Notes under the pieces: model-generated
Told to the model about the DNA's origin: nothing
What the model saw: the letters and a program-made list of their open reading frames with translations, nothing else
The model's database searches: none
Program-made: the position numbers and the translations under genes
Shown here: positions 10,480 through 21,370 of the stretch, in pieces
How positions within the stretch are numbered: position 1 is the first letter of the stretch
Layout of the letters: each line of letters opens with the position of its first letter
From: Takakia lepidozioides
Lineage: Eukaryota > Streptophyta > Takakiopsida > Takakiales > Takakiaceae
Length of the DNA stretch: 60,000 nt
Reading direction: 5' to 3'
Assembly: GCA_030704615.1 (NCBI GenBank)
Contig: CM060734.1
Coordinates: 24,058,001-24,118,000 of the forward strand

Positions 10480-12816
10480 TGCAGGCATGGAATGAGCCCC
10501 TGCATGCAAAAACGATCAATGAGCAAAGAGCAAGGCGTACCTGCAATCCAAAAAGAATAGCAAATGAAGGCCGAACATTGCGAGACTGTCAGTGCAAAAC
10601 CACGAACCTGTTCCAAGAGTGAGATCAACAACCCGGGACCCTTGAACGTTGCAGGACTCAATGACAATCTGCATGAAGGCCGGACTCTTCTCCCCTGCAC
10701 CTCTCCATGACTCTCCGGACGCCCGCAGCACTATAAGTGATGCATCCACGTAGTTGTAGATGAAATCATCATCCACCGGATCGCAAGAGGAGTCAACATG
10801 TGCCCCCCCATTCAGGATTTCGAACTCCTTCACGGAAGACGGTGTGGATGGGTGGTGTTCTCTTACAAGACAGTGCGCGTCGAAAGCACGAGTCTGCACA
10901 ATTAAAACAGAGAAGACGCTGGAAGGCACCGAAGCCAAGGCCGGGGAAAGACTAACGGGAACACTTGCACCATGCTTGCATCAACGCAAGGATGGTACGG
11001 GAGAAGAATAGGAAAAAACGAAAAACAGACGAGTCAAAATCGTAGCGACATTTCTGGAGGGTTGAAAGCAAATGATGAAATGAGAATCTACCTTCTGGCT
11101 TGGGAAGTCCCCCTTTGTGGCCAGCTGTTAACCCCATTCCAACTTTTAATCACCTTCATTCCACCCGACTTGAGGAAACTGGCAAGCTGGCGCCGACACT
11201 TCGAATTGGCTGCTTGGAGGATGAGCAGACAGCCATTGTCAGCCAAGAAGTGAACACAAAATTTGAAGACCCACGGCCAGTAGCGGTCGTCCCATGCATT
11301 CCAGGCGGGAGTCACACCCATCGGAGGAACGTCGGGGACTGGAAGCCCGTCGGGAATATCCACAACTACGAGCTCGCATGCAAAGGGTTTCTTCTCCCCG
11401 TTCACCCACACTGCCCACTGTGCTGCATGAATACACAAGCATGAATACGTGGTGGAAATATTACATAAAATTACACTCTTGGTCAGGCTTGCGTTAACGC
11501 AAGCCTGAACCTTGGTCTGAAACCAGTCCCCTTTCCTACACTCTTTCCCCAATCCAAGGAAAAGACAAACCCTAGGTCTCACATCCCAGGACTCCCAGGA
11601 CTCCAGAAAGATTACATAAAATTACACTCTTGGTCAGGCTTGCGTTAACGCAAGCCTAAACCCTGGTCTGAACTAGTCCCTTTCCGAAATACAAAAATAC
11701 CAAAAATAATAATAAATAATAATAAAGAAAAAATAAACACTCTTGGTCAGGCTTGCGTTAACGCAAGCCTGAACCCTGGTCTGAAGCCAGTCCCCTTTCC
11801 AAAAAAAAAAAAAACAAAAACTGAACCCTGGTCTGAAACTAGTCTCCTTTCCTACACTCTGTGCACTTGGGCAAATCCAAGAAAGCCACAATGTGTGCAC
11901 AGAAACGTCTGTGATACCAGGATACGTAGCCACATCAAAATACTGTAATCAGGCTTGCGTTAACGCAAGCCTAAACATAGAGTGCAATCGGGTCTAAAAG
12001 GAAGCAAATGGGAATGCAGTTCCATTCTAACATGTAAATGGCTCGCTTCATTGCCTGCTCCCCATTGTATTGCGCATTGAACAGATTAGAGCGCAGAATT
12101 CCCCCCTCTACTGTGAATTCACGGAAGAAGACATACTTCCAAACAATCTCTTTCCACCTCCGAATGGAAGTGTCGAAAGATTCATCGGGCTCAGCCACCT
12201 CGAATTTGAAGTCATGAAGAGTTTGCTCGATAATTTCCAAACCCCTCTCCTCCAGCTGCCAAGACACAAGCTTGTGTTATGATGTGTTTACAAACAATTG
12301 TAATTTCAATGCAAGTTATTGCGAGGACAAAGGCAGGATGACTTCTGCACCAGAAAGTCGCTTTATGGAGCCACTTGTCCCAGTCGACATCGCTGAAAGG
12401 CCCCATGAAATTAAAGTTGTTTGCCTGACGGAGGACAGGGTCAGAGTTCCATATCTTAAGCCATCGCACCTTGTGCATTGGTTCCACCATAGCCATTGCA
12501 AGCCTATGCAACTTCTCCTATGTCATTTCTGGCTTGGCCACTCATGATGGAGCCGCACCTGGTCCAGAAATCCTGCACTGAGACTAGGATCAGCTATGCG
12601 AAGCTGTTTGGTGAACGTTGTAACAATGTTTTTGCGGCATAGGTCCATTGCTTCGTCGATGGCCTGCTCAATTCCACGATAGGGACAACTTCTTGGATCC
12701 CAAGGATCAAAATTGAAATGTTCCGCTATTAGGGCAGCCTCGTTTGTCAAGTGCACCTCTATGATTTGTAGAGCCCCTGGCGGAACTCCTGCCCCGACTT
12801 TCACAGGATTGTTCAA
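10480..12816 (-). pseudogene. Probable multi-exon methyltransferase-like gene inside TE-A
   Basis: Minus-strand segments read as exons with GT-AG boundaries: about 12523-12816, 12300-12511, 11980-12250 (acceptor near 12253), 11092-11422, 10608-10893 and a last piece from 10540. The 11092-11422 segment contains CELVVVDIPDG and PDVPPMGV followed by WDDRYWPWVF...FLADNGCLLI, resembling the catalytic DPPY/W half of amino-methyltransferases. The 10608-10893 segment ends with SWRGAGEKSPAFMQIVIESC and RVVDLTLGTG, resembling the SAM-binding half. Catalytic motif before SAM-binding motif is the order of beta-class N6/N4 methyltransferases. I could not make every exon phase agree (the join of the last two named exons does not), so an exon may be missing or the gene decayed. 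Substrate is unknown. Confidence 0.45.
11485..11972. repeat. Four copies of a 22-bp palindrome in TE-A
   Basis: The perfect palindrome aggcttgcgttaacgcaagc+ct occurs at 11485-11506, 11636-11657, 11749-11770 and 11951-11972. The first three are followed by a gaaccctggtctgaaaccagtcccctt-like tail (itself interrupted-palindromic). Spacing is irregular, 100-200 bases. They lie in non-coding gaps between exon-like segments. Confidence 0.85.
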
Positions 12817-13004
12817 GCATTAATATAGTGCGCGAGAGGCCAGGCCTCACAAGTTCTGGTTCTGTCCTGATGTCATGAAGCGTTGCGTGATAGGGACTGT
12901 TCGTGAGTCGGTGATAAGCAAACCTCAAATTCTAGTCATGTGGCCAGTGTGGTCACACTTCATTCAGCATCATTCATGTTGTTTCACAATCAATCTTATT
13001 ACAG

Positions 13005-13105
13005 TCATCCATGGTTCATTCATCCCTCATTTTTCATCCAACATTCATCCTACATTCATCCATTCCAATTTGCCATTCATCCATAAGATTTTCGTCGCAC
13101 ATTCC
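13005..13105. repeat. TTCATCC-type subterminal repeats of TE-A, right side
   Basis: Repeated attcatcc words form the reverse-complement counterpart of the 9656-9790 block. The common layout from end inwards is terminus, GTGAGC words, cctataaccgtgg-like box, then this block. Confidence 0.65.
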
Positions 13106-13300
13106 TCTCAAATTTTCATGCATGGAACTCACCGTCTTAGGTCCTAGGCATGGTACGTTACCCTCCATTCCACTCAACATTGCCTCCACGATAATAGGCC
13201 CTGGTTTTTCCACGGTTATAGGCTCCGCTTCCCTTGTGTGCTCACACTTAAGAAACTGCTCACGCTTAGTGCACTAAGCGCTCACGCGCTAGCTTCCCTC

Positions 13301-13771
13301 CTTTGCCCATGGGCACATAACCAGACAGTGTTCCAGTGTTTCTTGAGTTCCTGGGCACATGTCACAATCCATACTGTCAGATTTCATAAACACTTTGATT
13401 GGTAGGATGTGATGAGCAATTTTCCAGAGGAATGCTGAAATCTTAGAAGCACGGTCCTTGCGCCAGATTTCCTTCCATATCTGAGCCCACTTGACCTGCC
13501 CAGTAAGTAGCGAACCCCATTTTTTCTCCCACTTAGTGGAGAAGGATTGAGCAGGAGAGAGAAGGGAGTAGCCCAGCTTTACCGCGTAGGCGAAGAAAGG
13601 AGAGTGAGCTCTGTCCATCCATGACCACTCACCAGGGTCAAATTGCAATCCTGCAAGAGGTAGAGATAAGAACCAATTGAAGCGGGAGTGCAGGCCCAGT
13701 GCATTTCTTGTCCAGTTTGTTGTCATGGGGGAATTCTCTTTGGGCTGCATCTGTTTTCCGCATTTAGGCAA
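13301..13771 (-). pseudogene. LINE reverse-transcriptase zinc-binding domain (LINE-4)
   Basis: This frame carries the C-terminal zf-RVT region of an L1-like ORF2: GEWSW, then KWAQIWKEIWRKDRASKISAFLW, HHILPIKVFMKS, and CDMCPGTQETLEHCLVMCPWA, the Cys-Cys-His-Cys pattern. It is cut at CPWAK by TE-A; the remaining few dozen bases of the LINE lie at about 9382-9438. RT itself is not present upstream, so the copy is truncated at both sides. Confidence 0.8.
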
Positions 13772-14089
13772 GGACTAAACAGATATTTGTTGCTGGATGA
13801 TATTTTTATTGATGTGAAAGGGCATATCATATTGATTGGAGATTTATTTTAATATTCACTTAACAAACAGGGAACAGTGGCCCTGGAAATTTTATTGATA
13901 AAGGCATATGGAAACAGAAGGAGGAAAAAATAACCTCCCGGGGGCCATAAAGCTCAACGCACGGGGAACACCCAGTAACCAAGAGACGGGGAGAAAAAGA
14001 GGGAGGGTAAAACTAACCCTGTAGGGCCAGAGCGGGGGTGAGAGGGGGCGCCAGAAGAGAACTAAACAAAAGCAACTACTGCCCGCCAA

Positions 14090-14772
14090 AGTCGAGTTGT
14101 CCCTTGGCCTTGGAGATGTGCAGTTTTTGGTGGCGCCAGTTGATTTCAGGAGCATCTGCATCACCTGGTGATTTCGCATTGATCGGGGAGCCCATCGCGC
14201 CTTTCGCTACACCTGGAAAACGCTGTTTGCAAAGAGATCCAAGCCTTAGGCCCCTCAGTCATCAGGTCAGAAAAAATCTTATGCAAATTGATCTGATGTT
14301 GGGGCGCCTACCCGCAAAAACCATAGTACATCTAGCTTTCCAAAGGGACTACAGGGTGTGAGCCCGGAGGCAAGCCCAAATTGGACATAGAGACCATATC
14401 GAGCCGTTATGCATATTGAGCAGCAGAAGTAAGTCAGAGAGAGAGGGAAGAGATTTCCAACTAGCATAGAAGGAGGAGACAAGCTGCCAGACCCTTATGG
14501 CCAGGGGGCAGTGTACAAAGCAATGTTCAATGGACTCAATACTATTTTGATTACAGAGCAGGCATGAGTGGTTGCCATCCTTGAAAAAGGCAGCAACTAG
14601 AAGAATCTTGTTGACCAATTTCCAGAGAAAAGCATTGATTTTTGCTGGGCGTTGCTTCCGCCAGATATCAGTCCAAGAGAGAGAAGACTCCGACCGAAGC
14701 CGGCGTAACTAAGAGCCACTTCACTTTGCGGCGATATCAGTCCAAATCTTCCCCAAAGATACGGCCAGGGGC
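14090..14772 (-). pseudogene. LINE-2 zinc-binding domain and C-terminus
   Basis: 14349-14618 has NKILLVAAFFKDGNHSCLLC, SIESIEHCFVHCP, the zf-RVT Cys-Cys-His-Cys pattern matching LINE-4. Farther down, 14156-14090 reads EINWRHQKLHISKAKGQLDF before the stop, matching the LINE-1 end at 3435-3495. Frames are broken between these parts. Confidence 0.75.
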
Positions 14773-15482
14773 CTAGTCCCATTTTCTATCCCACTTAGCA
14801 GTGAAATTGGCCATGCCGAGCTGTAAACGGTATCCAAGTCTGACTGTGTAGCCCAGGAAGGGAGTGCGAGCAGCGTCCAATATACAAGACCACTCCCCCG
14901 GGTCAAATTGCGAACCTGAGAGCGGAAGCTCCAGAAACCAGGTGAGGGAAGCACTACGCGCCCATTCAAGCTCCAAGCCCGGCAATGGTAAAGAGTTAGG
15001 CATGCCTGTTATGGAGTCTAACACACGAATCCGAAAAATACAATCAGGTGGGTAGTTTCCAAGTTCTTTGGAAGAAAGCCTATCGCCAGTGTAAAAATGG
15101 AAAATTAGCCCAGACCAGAGCGGACCGTTAAAGGAGATTGCTAGAAAGGCAAGTTTCCAATTCTTGACCCTGAACCAGCAGGGAGGTCCATGTCCGAGCT
15201 GACACCAGCGGACAGTAGGGGCAGCAAAAAGGAGACACCTTGCTTGATATGATCCCAACCATGCCGGATGGAGAGTGGAATGAGCGTGGAAAGAAGGGGC
15301 AGATCAAGGAAACCTCCACTCTGAACGTTAGCTACATGTGTGAAGCCATTTGCCTCCCAAGTGGCCCATTTCCTATGAAAGGAAGCAAGAATTTCGGAGT
15401 CAAGGTTGAGATTACCAAATAATGGTGTTCTGATAGCCTCTTCGAAGCAGGAAGCTCCGCGTTGAGTCAGCTGCGGCTGCAT
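14773..15482 (-). pseudogene. LINE-2 post-RT connector region
   Basis: Two overlapping minus-strand frames (15141-15482 and 14773-15258) continue ORF2 between RT and the zinc-binding domain. They contain VSFLLPLLSAGVSS and GEWSCILDAARTPFLGYTVRLGYRL, the latter parallel to GEWSWMDRAHSPFFAYAVKLGYSL in LINE-4. A frameshift lies near 15200. Confidence 0.75.
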
Positions 15483-15576
15483 AGCCAGCCAAGCAGTCCA
15501 AATGGCCTTCCAAGCAGGTGAACCATGGCATTTAGATTTTGCATTACCGTGTACAAGCCATTTGAGCGAGGGGGGC

Positions 15577-16470
15577 CTACGAATGGGAATTAAGCAGGGA
15601 GGAAAAAATCAAGTGCGATATGACGAGCTTGCACCAAGGGCTGCTGCCGTGGGAAAAAGAGCGGAGAATCCATTTAGCTAGGAGTGACTTGATTTGAGCT
15701 TCGGGGTCCAGGATCCCAAGCCCCCCATCCTTTTTTGGGCGACAAAGCTGAGCCCAGGAGATGAGCGCTCTGCGAGACGGAGGAGTGGGAGAGCCCCCCC
15801 AAAGGACGTTCCTCATGAGCATTTTGATTTTTGCCACAAGCTTTGAGCCAGGAGACCAAACCGAAGCCAGGAACCACATAGAGGCGAGCAATACTTGATT
15901 GAGAACCAGGGCTTTTCCAGCAATAGATAACATTGCCGAGCTCCAAAAGGCAAGCTTATTTCGAAGCCTAAGCAGAATTGGTTCAAAGCGCTGTTCATCA
16001 GTGAGCCCATTGCCAACTTGGAAACCCAACAGGGTGTGCACAGTACCATATGAGAGCCATTTTAAACCAGTATCCTGGCCCCAAGCAGGAATATGTTGCA
16101 TGGAGGAATTTCCAGAGGTCTCGGAGAGGAATCTGATGGACTTGCTCCAATTGACTTTCAGACCTGAGGGTAGGCAAAAGAGCTGAAGCGCTTGGCGGGC
16201 TCTACATATACTCGGGAGGTCCTCATTGTCAAGCAGCATCGAAGTATCATCAGCATACATGGACAATTTGATAGAGGGGCCAGAGTCGATACGGACGCCG
16301 ATAATATCATGTCTGCTGTTGAGATAGTGACTTAGAGCATCAGCAGCAATGAGAAAGAGGAAGGGGGCAAGTGGGCATCCCTGTCTGACTGACCTGTGCA
16401 GAGAGAAAGCTTTTGAGATTACACCATTGATGACCACCTTGCTCGAAGCCGAGCTGAGCAAAATGTTCAC
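15577..16470 (-). pseudogene. LINE-2 reverse transcriptase segment
   Basis: RT motifs: RQGCPLAPFLF at residues 29-39, LSMYADDTSML with the catalytic YADD at 72-75, LKVNWSKS, and LGFQVGNG. The downstream thumb/post-RT region has WGGSPTPPSRRALISWAQLC and PKKDGGLGI, which is characteristic of plant L1-like ORF2. The segment begins after a stop near 16471; sequence just upstream (to about 16570) still reads as RT (NYPLRTNIDWVFL). Confidence 0.9.
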
Positions 16471-16570
16471 CTAGTGAAACGATGTGGCACTCCAATTTTC
16501 ACCAAAATCTTTTGGAGGAAAACCCAGTCAATGTTAGTTCTAAGAGGGTAGTTTCCTTCCAGTGGCGTCA

Positions 16571-17294
16571 TCATTTTTTCTGTTTTTTTAAAGAGAATGT
16601 TTGGTGAAACCATTTTTAAAAAATAATTAAATTAGTTTTTTTTTAGTTTTTAGTTTTTTTTTTCCATAACTTTTAGATATGAGTTACCCTGTTAAAAAAA
16701 AATGCATGGCCTCTTTTTAAGAAAATAAAATAAATGACGAAGCCACGAATTCATGAATAACCTTGTGGTGTACATGAAAGGGGGTGACAATGGCATACAG
16801 CCAGGCAAGCTAAAACAAGTCACAAGTAAATACCAAAGTTAGCAAGCCTACAAGATGTAGACTGGATCTAATTGGGTGTAACCAAGATAAAAGAATTAAA
16901 CCAACTAACAAGGATCAACACTCCACCTCCACTCGACGGATTAGCTACCTAACCAAAAATGAAGAAGGAAGAAGGAGACTAATCAAGGCTCAAATAGTCA
17001 CGTGAAAGCAGCCATATTAATTGAAGGCACAAGAAAAGTAGAAAACTCAAAAAATCAATATTTTTGCGCCCTTGGTCACTCCACTAGATAAGCCAGGTAC
17101 TAGAGGATTCTCCAGTTTGTTGGTGGACTGGCCACAAGTGTCTACCTGTTCTTGTGCAAATGATGTCCCTCCATTTCCATGAGGCATTGAACTCTTTAGT
17201 TAGTTCGGTTGGCCCTTTCTCTTTTCAACCCCAGAGATCTCCCAAAAGATCTCTTCAAACTACTAACACTTGCCTCACTCACCTTGCAAGAACT
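16571..17294. other. Stretch without recognised features
   Basis: A/T-rich, with homopolymer runs around 16615-16700. I see no gene, RNA or repeat unit I can support. Confidence 0.4.
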
Positions 17295-17640
17295 TTGTCA
17301 AGTGATTTTTATTTTAGTGTGAAACTAACTAGAATATATATCTATTTATTTGAATTTAACACTTGGAATTAGTTCAAGTGCTAAATCAGGTATCAAGATC
17401 TAAACTTGACACTTGAAATATCTTATCCTCACGCTGGTCAGTCGTGCGGCTCATCTCTCTCGAGTGAGCCTGCACAACCAAGAGCTCTGTCTGTGCATGT
17501 GAGTGTGTGAGGATATGAGTACACTTATGAGAGAGTAGATTGTTGTGAAGGGGTGGATTCTCCATAGTTTGGGGTGCCCTAGGCTCGACCCTTTCTGAGT
17601 GATGTATCATCTTCATAGATTTTGAGTCTGGATCACTGGA
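17295..17640 (+). repeat. Diverged LTR-like repeat 'S' (third copy)
   Basis: It begins TGTCAAG and aligns over its length with 31215-31564 and 41386-41738: shared boxes include gtgaaactaactagaa, taacacttgg...ttcaagtg, agtcgtgcggctcatctctctcgag and gagcctgcac. It is clearly more diverged than the other two. A decayed RT of the same retroelement family follows at 18640, so this is probably that copy's LTR. Confidence 0.7.
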
Positions 17641-17846
17641 GAGAGATTATCTCTTACCTGTGAATGGTAGGAGTTGAGAGTTAGCACTTGTATGATTACT
17701 TGTGTTCTTAGTTTAAAAAGTTATAAAAAATAAAATAAAAATAAAAAACATGGTTTTGATTATCGCAGTCTGGTTCCGCTTTCGCTTTGTCTTGCCCGAC
17801 CCCATGGTGAGGCCGATCTCAAGGATGATCGCGTATTGAACTCTAA

Positions 17847-18430
17847 GCTCTGATACCAAGTAGACAGTGTGTGCTTAGAATGGTGGGGCGTGGAAAGCTC
17901 CTGGTAGTTGGTCATGTTGAGATGAGACAGCGGTTCATGTTCATTATATACACGTACAGCTCGCTTTTGGAGTTTGCAAGGTACCCAGGAAGGTTGGGTT
18001 ACGTTGAGTTTAAAACCTTTCAAACTATTGGCATCAGCGAGTGGTGTGTACAAGGCCTGCACGACACGCAGGGTAATGGACGGGTAAGCAAGAGGCTGGA
18101 TGGAGGTTTGCATGCATCTTCCTATCTCTCTTATTCGGAGTCTTCTCACTCTCAGGCTGTCAAAACCCAAAGATCTCTCTTTTGCAGCTCAGCATCTCTG
18201 AGAGGTGCAAGGGCCTCTACAATATTGTCACTGAGGTTCCTCAACACGTTCTCCTATATTAGAGTATCATCTCGTGGGCAGTCAAGGTACCATCCATAGT
18301 CCTTGAAATGGGATCTTGACCAGTCTTTCAGAATCATTGTAGTGTACATGGTCTTGTCCGCGGATGGGTCTATGCAGGAAGTTAATTAGTCAATGTGCAG
18401 CTAGCCAACAAGCTATAACAAAGTTTTAAA
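17847..18430 (-). mobile_element. Solo 5' end of a minus-strand LTR retroelement (PBS plus LTR-like flank)
   Basis: gctctgatacca at 17847-17858 is, on the minus strand, the initiator-Met-tRNA primer-binding site. The sequence to its right (from 17859) should therefore be the element's 5' LTR, but I have no second copy to define its far edge. A short minus-strand frame lies across it without a recognisable domain. Confidence 0.4.
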
Positions 18431-18639
18431 TTTGTTGCGAAGGTTGGGCGGCTGTGGCTGGGCATGTCACACAAGAGCGTGCAATGGCTTGCAACTGTGG
18501 GAATTGAAACGTGGTGGGCGGCCTAGTAGCCTGGATAAAGTGGCTAGTGAAGCGGTTGTAGATAGCCAAGTAGCAGAGGGAGTAAGATCAGGTTTTGAGT
18601 GGCAGTGGCAGGGACAAACTCAGGGCCAATACGCCAATA

Positions 18640-19935
18640 TGCCAATATGTTGGAGACCCTATAGATACATCGACGTGGACAGGCTCTTGATTCAAATGAG
18701 GACTCAGGATTTGTGAGAGGCTGGATTGGTGGAGCTGTCAGGAAGAGAGTATGCTTTAGCCACATTAATGTCTGCCAAGAATAATGTCTATGGCAATTGG
18801 ACGGAGAGACATATGTGCGGGGATTACCGGCCTGTAAACTGTTATACTGAGTCAGATAGATATGTCATGCCAATGCCGGATGAATCTTTGATGTCATTGG
18901 GCATGCCAAGGTCTTTAACACTTTAGCTGATTTGCGATCCGGATATCACCAGTTGCGCCCACTTCTTAAAGGAGGCAGTAGCCGTAAGGCGAAGTGGCTC
19001 CTAGTTATGTCGGCTTCGGCCGGAGTCTTTTCTCTATACTAGTGGCGATTCTTACCATTTGGGTTGAAGAACAATCCTGTAGCGTTCCAGGGTCATGGAC
19101 ATGATTCTGGCAAGGGTGGACTTTGTTTGGTACTACATAGATGACATCATCATCTTTAGTGCTACAGTGGAAGAGCATGAGAGATACATTTAGGAAGTAT
19201 TCCAGCGCTTGAGAGTGCATGGGCTGAAGCTACATCCAGGAAAATGTAAGTTTTTCCACAACTAGATTGAATAGATCTGGATCAACAAAAATAATATATA
19301 TAATATTTGACGCCTCCCGAAGGAAGCGTAAATTATGGTGTCTCTTCACCTCGAAGGGTTGCTGCTTTCCGCTAGGAAGGAGGACACGATCTGGATTATA
19401 TGATGTACCTTGGAGGGATTGGAGGTACAACAGACCAAGGTCGAGGCCATTGCACAAATTCCATGCCCTATAGACATGAACCAAGTGCAAGCTTTCATGG
19501 GGTTGACAAACTACTACCGACGGTTTGTCAAGGGATTTAGTGCTATTGCAAAGGTCCTAATCAAGTTGACCAAGGTGGACCAAGAGTGACAGTGAAAAGA
19601 TGAGCATGAGCAAGCTTTTCAAGAGCTCAAGGCCATGTTGACTTTGGCGCCCATCTTAAGACGACCCATCATAGGGCATCTCTTTCAGCTTTATACGGAT
19701 TGAAGCATGTTGGGGCTTCGAGCGGTGCTCACACAGGTGGATGATGAGGGAAGAGAGTTCATAGTGGCTTATGTCAGTCACTGGAACAACACTGCAGAGG
19801 CAAAGTACAGCTCTTACGAGGGAGAGTATTTAGCTGCAGTGTGGGCTGTGGCACACTTCAGGTGCTACTTATATGGAAACCTCTTCATCCTTGTCACGGA
19901 TCACCAGCCACTCAAGTGGTTGATGGAGTCATACA
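18640..19935 (+). pseudogene. Decayed RT and RNase H of the DNMT-retroelement family (copy 2, 5' half)
   Basis: It aligns with 38150-39290: DRLLIQMRTQDL, MCGDYRPVN, then broken frames through the YIDD region, and RNase H at 19707-19935 (EGREFIVAYVSHWNN, SYEGEYLAAVWAVAHFRCYL, TDHQPLKWLMES). It retains the bases missing from the 31-41 kb copy at the RT/RNase H join. Many stops, a SINE at 19283-19387 and a block replaced around 18960-19040 show it is old. It ends exactly at the hAT-1 target site; the rest is inverted at 30171-31014. No gag, protease or methyltransferase is found to its left. Confidence 0.8.
19283..19387 (-). mobile_element. 5'-truncated SINE inserted in copy-2 RT
   Basis: The reverse complement matches the 3' part of the SINE at 24581-24756 (shared cacc/cctccttcctagcgga, gcagtagccctt-like and gaggcgtca boxes). 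It is flanked by gatctggat at 19274-19282 and 19388-19396, a 9-bp duplication. It lacks the tRNA-like head. Confidence 0.75.
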
Positions 19936-20119
19936 CCTGGTTATTAGCATCACATCCGTCCGTTAGCGTCAGGTCACGTCTGACCTGACACTGACGGGAC
20001 CTCCGTCACGTCAAGTTCGGGGAATATTCTGGTAAAAATAGTACCAAGTAAAATACTGCCACTTAAGCAGCCCCGTCGCCGACACAGTGGCGGTGACAAA
20101 TACATTTTGAAAATTAACA

Positions 20120-20960
20120 AAATGAACGCAACCGCCAATTATGGCGATCGCTTTGTTTTTCGAAATTAAAAAAGAAATAGCGACCGCCGTATTGGCGGTC
20201 GCTTCAATTTTTATTTTTTTAAAACAAGATTGGCGGTCGCACTGGCGGTCCCTTTATTTTTACGAAATAAAAAAAGAAAGAGCGACCGTCATATTGGCGG
20301 TCGCTTCAATTTATTTTTAAACAAAAGCAAGATTGGCGGTCGCATTGGCGGTCGCCTAATTTAAAAAAGAAACCAAGCGACTGCCGTATTGGCGGTCGCA
20401 CAATTTTGCAAATATATATAGAACAAGTGACCGCCATATGGCGGTCGGTAAATTTGAAATTATATATAAAAAAACAAGCGACATATGAAAATAAAAGCGA
20501 CCGCCACACCGGTGGTTGCTTATTTTAAAATAATACAATATTTGCGACCGCCAAACCGGCGGTCGTTTTAATTGAATAATATATAAAATAAAAGCGATCG
20601 CCAGCCTGGAGGTTGCGTAAACTTGAAAATATAAAGATTAAAAGCGACCGCCTTACTGGTGGTCGCGTTTTTTTTAAATATTAAGAATAAAAGCGACCAC
20701 CATATCGGCGGTCGCTTTGTTTTAAATATATAAACAAATGAAGCGACCGCCATACCGATAGTCGCAATATATTTTGAAATAAAAAACAATAGCGCCCGTA
20801 TCGGCGGTCGCTTAAATTTATAATATACAAAATAGAAGTGACCGCAATATTGCACAAAATGAAAGGAAATAAAAGCGACCGCAATAGTGGCGGTCGCCTG
20901 TTTTTTATTATAAAAAAAAATAACGACCGCAGTATTAGCGGTCGCTTAATTTCAAAATTA
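20120..20960. repeat. Array of about 17 short palindromes, hAT-1 left subterminal region
   Basis: Each unit has 9-bp arms GCGACCGCC and GGCGGTCGC separated by 4-6 bases, units recurring about every 50 bases with A/T-rich spacers that are not conserved in sequence. Clear examples start near 20180, 20281, 20378, 20545, 20644, 20693, 20743 and 20875. Subterminal repeats are the normal transposase-binding region of hAT and related elements; use of a strong palindrome at this regularity is unusual. There is no cas-like gene, so this is not CRISPR. Confidence 0.9.
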
Positions 20961-21054
20961 TAACAAATATGGTTGTACTGTCTTTTTCGGGTGGGCGCTA
21001 TTGGTTCGTCATTTATTCATTTCACTTTTATTTCACTTTCATCCTTCCTGGATC

Positions 21055-21095
21055 ATATATAAAGGAGCAGGGTCACGAAGCTCCTCACTTCTTTT
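21055..21095 (+). promoter_or_regulatory. Core promoter of the hAT-1 transposase gene
   Basis: TATA box atatataaagg at 21055-21065, then ctcctcacttctttt about 20-35 bases downstream, a likely start region. The same arrangement (tatataagg and cccctcacttctttt) occurs at 43740-43776 in hAT-2, and similarity continues for about 200 bases, which supports functional constraint within the family. Confidence 0.65.
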
Positions 21096-21370
21096 GGCGC
21101 AAACACTTGAGGTTGCTTTAGATGTTCTCTTTCATTGAACGAGAGTGTAGTCAAAGAGGAGGGTGCGCACCTTTTGCCGTTGTGGCTTTCACCAAAGCCA
21201 CTTCAGCAGATTGTGTATAAGCTCAACGCTACAACCCATATCGACCCACTTGGGTTGCTGACAGGTGTAGAAGTGTTGGGCTATCGCATTGCCCTCTACA
21301 TTCACAACACGTTCATTTATAGGTGACTGTTTTTTGTTGCTTACATCGCTAGGGCCCAGGTGGATATTGG

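Larger units (their letters stand above)
9439..13300. mobile_element. hAT-like DNA transposon, TE-A (3.86 kb), with methyltransferase-like cargo
   Basis: It is flanked by a perfect 8-bp duplication ctttgccc (9431-9438 and 13301-13308), the hAT hallmark. Left end AGGGGAATGCTAATCCGTGAGC; right end, reverse-complemented, GAGGGAAGCTAGCGCGTGAGC. Both ends continue into GTGAGCG-rich sequence and then GGATGAA-type repeats in inverted orientation (about 9656-9790 and 13005-13105). The insertion interrupts LINE-4 inside its zinc-binding domain. No transposase domain is visible; instead, minus-strand exon-like segments occupy 10.5-12.8 kb. A non-autonomous element carrying a captured gene is the simplest reading. 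Confidence 0.75.
13862..16570 (-). mobile_element. 5'-truncated L1-like LINE (LINE-2)
   Basis: On the minus strand the order is: RT from about 16570, post-RT region, zf-RVT zinc-binding domain, ORF end near 14090 and a 3' UTR with aataaa ending about 13862 in ccagggccactgttccctgttt. The sequence shares its tail with LINE-1 and its C-terminal region with 48905-49170. Several stops and frameshifts break ORF2, so it is dead. No 5' UTR or ORF1 is seen. Confidence 0.85.

Noticed and set aside
20120-20960. CRISPR-like array (regularly spaced palindromic repeats)
   Set aside because: Repeats are short, variable, in a hAT end, with A/T-rich spacers, recurring in related transposons; no cas genes and the context is eukaryotic.
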